DNA of 64,000 bases, from NCBI GenBank assembly GCA_029817715.1, contig JARUPY010000275.1:1-64000 (forward strand), given 5' to 3'. Shown here one piece after another: positions 46,565 to 54,875 of this stretch. The notes under the pieces are model-generated. The model did not search any database and was not told where the DNA came from. It saw only the letters and a list, made by a program, of their open reading frames with translations. Made by a program: the position numbers and the translations under genes. Positions within the stretch are counted from its first letter, which is position 1. Every line of letters starts with the position of its first letter. The DNA comes from Melastoma dodecandrum. Its lineage: Eukaryota > Streptophyta > Magnoliopsida > Myrtales > Melastomataceae.

Positions 46565-48862
46565 ATGCCTGCCGCAGATGACCTTATAGATAAAACTGCG
46601 GGCCATCAAGTCATGTCCTTTATGGACGGCTTTTCGGGTTACAACCCGATCTTCATCGCGGAAGAAGACATTCACAAGACTGTGTTTAGGTGTCCACTAG
46701 GCATTTTTGAATGGGTAGTAATGCCTTTCGGTTTGAAAAATGCTGGGGCTACCTATCAGAGAGCAATGAACACCATATTTGATGCCTATCTAGGGAAAAC
46801 AATAGAGGTCTACATCGACGACATAGTGGTCAAGTCGATGAAGGAAGAACTGCATATTGAACACTTGAGAAGTGCCCTTTTGAAAATGAGGACCCACCAA
46901 CTAAAGTTGAATCTTCTTAAGTGTGCCTTTGGAGTCAAGGCGAGGCATTTCCTAGGTTTCCTAGTGCATCAACGTGGCATTGAGGTTGATCAAAATAAAG
47001 TGAAAGCCATTCAGAGCCTGTCGGCACCAAAAAATAAGAAAGAATTGCAAGCTTTCCTAGGAAGAGTGAATTACCTACGTAGATTCATAGGGAATGTCGT
47101 AGGGAAGACAAAGGAATTCTCTAATCTATTGAGAGAAAGGAATGAATATAAATGGACTGAGAAACATGAAGAAGCTTTTAATGCCCTAAAGGAATACTTA
47201 ACGCATCCACCGGTTCTGATTCCTCCTCAACAAGGAAAGCCTTTTATCCTTTACGTAGCGGCTACTGGAATAACAATAGGCGCGATGTTGGCACAAACAG
47301 ACCGGGACGGACGCGAAAGGGCAGTCTACTACCTATCAAGACAGCTAACCCCGACTGAGGTTAGATATACTCCAAAAGAGAAATTGTGCTTGTCGGTATT
47401 CTATGCAGTAATGAAACTTAGACACTACATTGGGAACAGGGAAGTCTACGTGGTGTCTAAGTCGCCCATAATTAAATATTTCTTTGAAAGTCCGTTATTA
47501 GCTGGACGTGTCAGCAAATGGAGCTTAATTCTTTCCCCGTATGATTTGATATACAAATCCCAGCAGTCGGTTAAAGGACAGGTATTAGCTGATTTCCTAG
47601 TGGATCATGACCCGGACCTGTCGGTAGATCCAGAGGAAAAAATCGACGATGTCTGGCAGGCGTGGTTTGATGGTTCATCCACAAGGAACGGAGCGGGGAT
47701 AGGAGTCCATATAATATCTCCTATGGGCAGAGACATTAGGTTGGCTTTTCGTTTATGCGAATTGTCAACCAACAATGCTACTGAGTATGAAGCGTTGATA
47801 ACATTGCTAAAAGAACTCCTTTCATTAAAAGCAAAGCGAGTTCGGATCAGGGGTGATTCCCAGTTGGTTATCAACCAGGTGAATGAGGCGTGTTTGTGTC
47901 AAGAGAAGTTGCGACCTTACCGGGATATAGTTCGGCAGCTGGTCGCACGCTTTGAAAATATAACTTTTCATTTCATAAGCCGTGACGAAAACAGAGTAGC
48001 TAATAACTTGGCACAACTTGCCTCAGGTTATAAAGGAAAAGTTAACTCAAGGGATTTGATAGAAATAGAGTCGCATCTGCAGTCAAGAAATAATGTCATG
48101 GCTATAGACATAATGAAGCAAGACGAAGATTGGAGAAAACCAATCATAGATTTTCTCTCTGATCCGAGTCGAAAGGTTAAACAGCGAATTAAAGTCCAGG
48201 CACTAACGTATGTTCTTCTAGATGGTGTCCTCTATAAGAAAGATACTAACGGGGTACTCCTGAGGTGTGTAGACTTAGAGGAAGCCACCCCAATAATGTT
48301 AGAAACCCATGAAGGACTTTGTGGATTGCATCAATCGGGAATTAAAATGTGCTGGATTATTCGGAGACACGGGTTTTATTGGCCATCAATGATGAAAAAC
48401 TGTATCGAAATGGCTAGGGGGTGTCAAAATTGCCAGCGACACGGCCCGTCGACCCGTGCACCAGCAACTGACCTGATTCCCATAATCAAACCTTGGCCTT
48501 TTAAAACTTGGGCTTTAGATATAATAGGAGAGATTCACCCCCACTCTAGTCGAGGGGACGCGTTCATCTTAGTCGCAACAGACTACTTCACTAAGTGGAT
48601 AGAAGCCCAAGTCTACATGAAAATTGACCACGGTGAAGTGATCGATTTCTTGCGAACTTACATCATCTACCGCTTTGGCGTACCTCAAAACATCGTTGTA
48701 GACAATGGGACGGCTTTTAATAATGCCAAGGTGAAGGAATTCGCTGAAGAGTTTGGCTTCACAATTTCAAACTCTACCCCGTATTACCCACAAGAGAATG
48801 GACAGGCTGAAGCATCTAACAAACTGATAAAAAAACAACATCCAAAAGATGATTGGGTGTAA
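46565..48862 (+). pseudogene. Tat RT, RNase H, second RNase H and integrase core
   Basis: A 765-codon open frame. The RT catalytic residues are D21 (FMDGFSGYN) and YIDD at 83-86. The RT-linked RNase H follows (FILYVAATGITIGAML, AVYYLSRQLTPTE). A second RNase H begins WFDGSSTRNGAGIG near residue 362, with ATEYEAL and RGDSQLVI giving its E and D. At the fourth catalytic site, normally EADALA, this copy reads VANNLAQ, so N481 replaces Asp. Integrase shows the H-H-C-C finger (ETHEGLCGLH ... CQNCQRHG), WALDIIG with the first D, VVDNGTAF with the second D, and NGQAE with E exactly 35 residues later. The frame ends early through a one-base change in an A6 run near 48,831-48,836, so integrase is truncated. 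RT copies the RNA, RNase H removes it, and integrase inserts the DNA. Confidence 0.9.
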
Positions 48863-49439
48863 TCCAAAAAAATGGCATGAGATGTTAAATGATACCCTAT
48901 GGGCTCTAAGAGTCACTAAGCGAGAAGGCACTGGAGAAGCGCCATTCGCGTTAGTCTACGGGCATGATGCGATTTTACCCATAGAAATGAGGTACAAGTC
49001 GCTTCGCGTTGCACATTCAAGTCTACAAGATGAAGCTATGCATATAGCTCTAGAGGAATTAGAGAAGAAAAGGTTAGAAGTTGTGGACAGATTAGAAGCA
49101 CACAAGCAAAGAATAGCCCGATACTACAATAAGAAGGTAGTCCATAAACACTTCAGTATTGGCGACTTGGTTTGGAAGATGGTGTTGCCAATAAAATCCA
49201 AGGATCAGATATTAGGGAAATGGTCCCCAAATTGGGAGGGACCATATCAGGTAATCGAAGCCAATTCAACGAATAGTTATAGGTTGTCGACACTCGAAGG
49301 AGTTAAGCAACCGTTAAAAATTAATGGCAAGTATTTGAAGCAATACAGAAAGACCATTTGGGAATCCCATAGGAAGGTATTAGAGAAACGTTTTCCAGCC
49401 ATTTTTAAAGAAATTGCACAAAGAGAAATGTTAACGTAA
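48849..49439 (+). pseudogene. Tat integrase C-terminal part
   Basis: It continues the integrase in the next frame: PKKWHEMLNDTLWALRVTKR, TGEAPFALVYGHDAILPIE, then ARYYNKKVVHKHFSIGDLVWK and GKWSPNWEGPYQVIEA, the usual gypsy integrase tail with its SH3-like GPY block. It ends at TAA 49,437. The overlap with the previous frame results from the A-run frameshift. Confidence 0.88.
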
Positions 49440-49598
49440 TTGTAGACTTGCGAATTTGTGCTATAAATATTGTCTACATCATAAAAGAATAAGTATAAAT
49501 AAATTGAATACGCGATCGCGGACTAAGTTTGTTTATAGGGTGTCATCCTTGCGACCTGCTGTCTACAACCGGAAAAAATAAAGAAAAAAAAAAAAACC

Positions 49599-52540
49599 TC
49601 AGCGCGGAATAAGTCGCAGGTTCAATCTTGTGCCAGGCCTGGAAATCGAATCGGTCGCCTCCACAAACAGAAGAGTCAAAACCTTGGCACGGTTGCGCTT
49701 GAGGGTGAACTCGTTCTTCCGACGGTACCAAGACATCAACTCGTCTTGGTCCTGCTGCGCAAAAGCATGTGCAGTCCGTTCAACGAGCAGGGAGTCCACC
49801 ACAGCGACCAGTTCCTTGAGATCTTTCTCAAGGGCCAAGAGCTCCTGTAGTCGTTTTTGGACTTGAAGGAGTTGATGGGACATGTTTTCCTTTTGGTCCC
49901 GGAGGAGTCGGATGTCATCCACCTCCTGCGACTGAGCAGCCAGCTTCTCAAGGATCTGGTATTTAGCTTCCTGGTGAGCCTTGAGTTCATCCTGATAGAC
50001 TGACCACTCAGTCCAAAATTGCGACCTGAATTCCTCGCAGGCGGCCAGCATCTCCACACTAGCTGTTGGAGAACCTTGTATCTCTGTGACGCAGTCCTGT
50101 AGCTCCTTAAAGAGAGCTTCAGAGAAGGTTTCATAGAAAAGCAGCTTCGCGATACGGTCCACGTTCTCCATGATACGAGTGTAGTCGTTGACCCCGCTCG
50201 ATGCGCCTTCGCCAGAAGGTGTATTCAGAGGATGAGTAGGAGGAGAAGCGACAGGCGTTGCAGCTAGTTGGGTATCAATACCAGGATCAGCCTCTGAAGC
50301 GATTACCCCCTCTTGAGTCGCTACGTCCGTTGTAGACACAGTAGGGTCTACGGTGCCAAGAGGAGTGGCTTCAGAAGCATCTATCTTTTCCTCCTGCGCT
50401 GCGACTTCCCCCCCGACAATAACATCATCTCCCTCTGTAAGCGCTAACAACTGAGGAATGGGGAGGGAGGTAACCTACGAACGGAAAAGAATTTAGACAT
50501 CAAAGCATTAAAGGGAAATGAAGCAGCAAAGAGAGACTTACATCCATCTCATGCTCTGATGGTGTTTCCGGCGATAGGTAGACCAAAGGTACTAAAGCCA
50601 GTGATTGCCTAAAGCGAAAGAGCAAGTATCATGAGAATTGACAAAAATGGCCATTAACAACAAAGGAGAGATACGTACTCTGGAGGTGGAGTAATCGATT
50701 GGGCAGCCACCGAACTTGGAATCTGAGGCCCAGATGAGGTAAGTCTCGCCTGCTTCTGCATCTGGGAAATGGGGATTTGATCAGAATCCGAGTCTGGAGG
50801 AGAAGGCATCTTCCGTTTCCCGCGTTTCTTTGATGAGGTAGGAGGCGAGTCCTCGGCCTCAGGCTTCACAACCTTCTTCACAGGAACTCGCCGTTGTGTG
50901 CGAGTCGAGCGACTGGCTGGAGGAGTAAGGCTCGTCTCTGAAGGAGTACCTCCTCCAGATCCAGATTTTTCACCCACCGTTGCTGAAACACGGAAAACAA
51001 ACATTTATTTTTAAAAGCGACCAACAGAAGGAAAGCTACTAGATCTTACCAGCTGGTACGTGCCGACCAGCCTTTAGCTTCATATCGGTGGAGAGATGTA
51101 GGTCCGGCTCTGTAGAGGTGTCCAGGAACCTTATCTTACTGCGAAGAGCTTTAAAGGTCAACGACCACTGATAAGAAAAAGCTTCGGTGACGTAGACCAT
51201 GGTGCTCTTGAGAGGGAACTCCGTACGCCGAAGCTCCGTCTTCCTTGATAGGAGATCCACCGCTGCCTGGAGGGAATCCTTAGAAAGGACAAAGCTACTC
51301 CTAGAAACCATGTTGGAATCATCAAAGTATGGGACTGCAGAGCTCTGGACGAAACCCAACTGCCTTGCGCATAGCTGAGGGTTATAATACTCGAAGCTGA
51401 AGCCCGATTCTGTTGCGCAGGGTAAGACTCTGGTAGTAAGAACAGAGTCCCAGTAAACACTCGGCTCCAACTTCTTTCGGCGCTTGCTGATGGCATGATC
51501 AGCTGGGAATGGGTGCCAGTCGCGGCGTTCACTCCGGTCGATGTCGACCAGGTGTTTTATGTGCCCCGTGACAGAGGCCCACAGCCATTGATCCTTTGAT
51601 TGGCAGCAAGACTTGAGCATGTGGATCCCATAACAGCTATCCTTCGCGACGCTGGGGGGCATCCGATATCCAGAGAGTTCTGGAAGCCATATGCATGCCC
51701 AAAGATGCACCACCCAAAGAAGGCCACCGGCTGGGTATTTTGGAAAAGGCTGGGCGGATGCGCTGTTCTTGTAAAGGCTCTGGTAGATAATACCCAGCAA
51801 GAATGGTGCCCAAGCCACTCTGCTTTTCGCCGTGCTCAGGAAGTTGGCAATCCCGTATACAAGCTTCGGTACCCTCTTGCCAGCAAAGCAGTAAACGTAC
51901 TTGCTCAACCAGATGCTGAGGAATTCAACCTCCTCAGCCTTGCCCCAGACAGTGGTAGACTGGCCCTCAATCATCTTAAGGTGCCTCTCTGCTACGTTCT
52001 GAATCTGTAGCATCTCCTTAGGATGATAATCACCATCCAAAGAATACAAGCGAACGGGAGCTCCAGCCACACTACTCTCAGTCATAAAATAAATATCTTC
52101 TAGAGTAATAGTCATGGGAACCTCCGGCAGATAAAAGCAGTTCACCTGGCTATTCCAGAGAGAAAGTAGACTGGCACATACCCTTGGGTCGCAATGTTTC
52201 CCCAGCATAGTGATCTTCATGAAAGACCAAAGGCCGCATGTCCTAAGCTTGCCCTGCAGTTTCTCCAGCCAGCAAGTAAACCACTGGCGAAATAGGGCTT
52301 TCTCTACGGAAGGAAAGCAGAGAAAGCTACTCTTGTCTTCCCAGTTGAGGGGGTCGACGAAGTCTGCCCGGCAGATTGGAATCTGGAATCCCGTCATCAG
52401 ATACTCATAAGGAACAGGGTCCGGGAAGAGTTGAGTGCTGAGGACAAGACCAAGGGTTAAACCCTCGCCGTCTACAGTAGTAACGATACCAGCGGGACCG
52501 GCACGTTGTTGGTGCCACTGAAAGGAGCAAGAGTCGACAT
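49599..52540 (-). CDS. Antisense spliced gene in the Tat element: plant-mobile-domain-like protein with coiled-coil tail
   Basis: Four exons on the minus strand: 52,397 (or upstream)-51,050, 50,982-50,679, 50,608-50,542 and 50,474-49,599. All three introns are GT-AG (donors GTAAGA, GTACGT and GTAAGT) and all phases match, giving 864 codons to the stop at 49,599. Exon 1 holds a plant-mobile-domain-like block: SLWNSQVNCFYLPEVPMTIT, then LEDIYFM, then EEVEFLSIWLSKYVYCFAGK, and GGLLWVVHLWACIWLPEL. Exon 2 is rich in S, P, K and R, with a basic KKRGKRK stretch that could be a nuclear signal. Exon 4 is acidic and then a long heptad-like coiled coil. The start is uncertain. ATG 52,538-52,540 has a good leader (a CT-rich region and an AAACCCTAA word upstream) but is in another frame and stops after 22 codons. 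The main frame is open above M at 52,397, so one base may have been lost or gained near 52,475-52,520. Antisense ORFs between pol and the 3' LTR are known in some Tat elements, but the function is unknown. Confidence 0.8.
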
Positions 52541-52707
52541 CGGGTTCTTTTTTCTTTGGAAAGAAGTTAGGGTTTCAAGGAAAACGGAGGTTTCTTGGAG
52601 AGGAAGAAGTCGAGGCGAAGGACGTAAGTGAAAGGAGGGAAAACGAAACGTTTCTTTTAAACCAAAAAATTAGTCACTGTGCTCAGGCGACGAAAAATCG
52701 CCTTAGC

Positions 52708-52723
52708 AAAAGAGGGGGGCTTA
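52708..52723 (+). other. Polypurine tract of the Tat element
   Basis: AAAAGAGGGGGGC directly before the TG of the 3' LTR is the plus-strand DNA priming site. Confidence 0.85.
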
Positions 52724-53725
52724 TGTTGACACGATAAGATACTCTGGGCCTGTAGTAAGTCTACAACCCATATTAGAACACGGGCTTTAGCTAAGTCTAT
52801 GGCCCGTCGACTGAGCAAAAATATCAGTCCGTAACAGCCTAAGTCTAAAACCCCTTTTAAAATACGAGTGTGAGCTAAGTCTACAACTCATCTGGACACG
52901 TCTCACACACGATCTCACTAAGTGGAGGTTAGAGGAATCTCTAAGAAAAACAAACTCCGAGATCCCCGGAGAGGAGTTAAGATCGAGCCACGATTCAAGG
53001 GATTTTTCGAGGACGTGTGCAGCGTACAAAGATCTATTGAGATTTAGTATAAAAGGGGAACAGACTCTTCTTAGAAAGGACACGATCAATCAGCCAAACA
53101 CAAGCTTTGTATTGCTCGTCACCCTTAGTTTAGTAGATACCCCGGCCTGGGTTATTGGGTCATCCTTTCAACAGCGAGGCGAGCAACCGTAGCTCCGTTG
53201 ACCAACCTTCCGCCAGCGCTTCCATCGTCGAGACGAGCAACCGTAGTCGCGACATCCAGCTTCCACCATCGCCTCCACCGTCGGGACGAGCGACCGTAAT
53301 TCCGACGATCATCACCGCCTGCATCTCCGCCACCAAGGTGTTCATCCGAAGCCTTGACATCCGCACCCGACGTCCACCAGACTTTGCTTCACGGGGCTAA
53401 GTCTACAGCGCACTATGCCGAGTCTACAGCGTCAGCAGTGACGTCAGCACCAGGCCTGCGTCTCGCGACAACGAGTCTACAGCGTCAGCAGTGACGTCAG
53501 CTCCAGTCGCACCTCCAGCAACGAGTCTACACCGCATCCGTCATCCCTACCCCGCTTTTCATTCATTTTTTATGGCTGTAAGCGTTCGTTTACTTCTGTA
53601 ATTTTTCGAATTTGTAATCAGTCGTTTTATTTATCATTGAAATTCATCTTTCTGGCGACCACATACAATTCCCTGTGAGTCCAATTGCCAAATATTTCCG
53701 ACCTGGTCCATTTCCTACGCGAACA
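52724..53725 (+). repeat. 3' LTR of the Tat element
   Basis: It aligns end to end with the 5' LTR apart from 55 extra bases at 53,283-53,337 and about 20 substitutions. It ends GAACA and is followed by GATGG. Its antisense side lies just upstream of the antisense gene and could supply a promoter for it. Confidence 0.95.
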
Positions 53726-53730
53726 GATGG
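53726..53730. repeat. Target site duplication GATGG, right copy (Tat element)
   Basis: It is identical to 40,994-40,998 and directly follows the 3' LTR. Confidence 0.95.
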
Positions 53731-53853
53731 CCGATTCAAATCACAGAGAACTTTCAATTGACGTTTCGTTTAAACGTAGACACTTCATGTGGCGTGTCCA
53801 ATGTCATCAAAATTATGCAGTCTCAAGAAAAATAATCTCTACATGCGAATTAA

Positions 53854-53931
53854 CGATGTTCGTTGTCCGCCGAATCCGACGATGTTCGTAGTCCGCCGAA
53901 TCCGTCGATGTTCGTAGTCCGCAGAATCCGA
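53854..53931 (+). repeat. Three tandem copies of a 26-bp unit
   Basis: The unit begins CGATGTTCGTAGTCCGCC and is repeated three times without gaps (53,854-53,879, 53,880-53,905, 53,906-53,931), with one or two differences between copies. No coding meaning is evident. Confidence 0.9.
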
Positions 53932-54467
53932 AATCTTTTCATCAAAAGCACTCTCAGCCTAGGAAGGCAGAATCAACCGAAACAATCAATTCAAATCTCA
54001 ATACTTATAGTTGCAACATGTGTGAGTTTTCCGCTATTACTACCAACGATATGTATATATAACCCTTATATTACATATAACATATATACCGTCTCGTTTA
54101 ATTCTCAACAAATAGTTATCCCATACTTTAGATAATAATTTCATCTTGAAAATTAAATTAGATTCGAATAGCTACAGATTATTAATTTAGGAAGTAGCTA
54201 ATGACTTTGATTTGATAATAATAAACAGTGAAAAATCGTTATGCTGTAAAGATAATAATACCGAAAATTGATCAATGTAAATTATATGCTTATTAAGCAG
54301 CATTTCTTTCGTGAGCAAACATTGATCACAACCCACTGAATTATACGAGGTAAAGGAGGACCACCTCGATGGGATTGGGGGGGTAATCGGACGTTGTACT
54401 GATTTTTGTCTGGGTCAAATGAAGCGCCGTGAGAAACTATTGTACCAAGCCTCGGGCTTCACCAGGC
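53932..54467. other. AT-rich spacer upstream of the lipoxygenase gene
   Basis: No gene is recognised. The part up to about 54,130 may belong to the same old repeat that flanks the Tat element on its left. From about 54,340 the sequence is probably lipoxygenase promoter. Confidence 0.4.
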
Positions 54468-54503
54468 CACGTGAAAATGTCTCCATTTGATGTGTTTCAC
54501 GTG
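54468..54503 (+). promoter_or_regulatory. Pair of G-boxes (CACGTG) upstream of the lipoxygenase gene
   Basis: CACGTG occurs at 54,468-54,473 and 54,498-54,503, 30 bases apart, about 265-300 bases before the TATA box. G-boxes bind bHLH and bZIP factors, and MYC2 acts through them in jasmonate-responsive genes. Regulation of this gene by jasmonate is an inference from that. Confidence 0.55.
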
Positions 54504-54765
54504 TTGTTAACTTGGCCAAGCCCCGACAAATGGCCGCTCAACTTGTTACGTGTCACACTTAACAGATTGCGTAATGTTCTTTGCATTCCTTCGACTCACC
54601 AAAAAGATGTCTTGGTTACGTTGAACTCGCACGCCCATGATTAAATTTTGGTCCCTGACCATTCTTGATTATGTCTAGTGACGTTGTAGGAACTCAATTC
54701 TTACGTTTTCCACGTTTAAAAATTTCCTGAGGATTGACATATCATCCCCGACCAAACTTTTCTCC

Positions 54766-54773
54766 TATATAAA
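54766..54773 (+). promoter_or_regulatory. TATA box of the lipoxygenase gene
   Basis: TATATAAA lies 103 bases before the proposed ATG at 54,876. The usual 25-35 base spacing puts the transcription start near 54,800. The ATG at 54,777 would then lie outside the mRNA, which supports the later ATG. Confidence 0.7.
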
Positions 54774-54875
54774 CCAATGCATCCTCATCTTCCCTATTCC
54801 ATCAACAAAAAAAGGAACTACTTTCTCGGTCCTCCAATCTTCGACATTGACATCCTTGTCCGAAGGAAAGTTGCG

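Larger units (their letters stand above)
40999..53725 (+). mobile_element. Tat-group Ty3/gypsy retrotransposon with an antisense spliced gene
   Basis: The element is 12,727 bp and structurally complete. It has LTRs of 947 and 1,002 bp with TG...CA ends, a perfect GATGG target duplication, a primer-binding site and a polypurine tract. The coding order is gag, protease, RT, RNase H, second RNase H and integrase. Two RNase H domains and the C-x2-H-x4-H-x4-C zinc knuckles place it in the Tat lineage. About 20 substitutions distinguish the LTRs over 947 aligned bases, roughly 16 of them transitions, which suggests a recent insertion and methylation-driven decay. An antisense gene fills the space between integrase and the 3' LTR. 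The sense frame has stops and single-base frameshifts, so this copy is probably not autonomous. Confidence 0.93.

Noticed and set aside
49630..49866. Plus-strand frame over the end of the antisense gene
   Set aside because: It is the mirror of the well-supported coiled-coil exon on the minus strand and has no domain.
53854..53931. CRISPR-like array
   Set aside because: The three units are directly adjacent with no spacers, and the context is a plant nuclear genome.
54777..54875. In-frame upstream ATG at 54,777 as the start of the lipoxygenase
   Set aside because: It lies only four bases after the TATA box, so it should precede the transcription start. ATG 54,876 gives a normal transit-peptide-like N-terminus.
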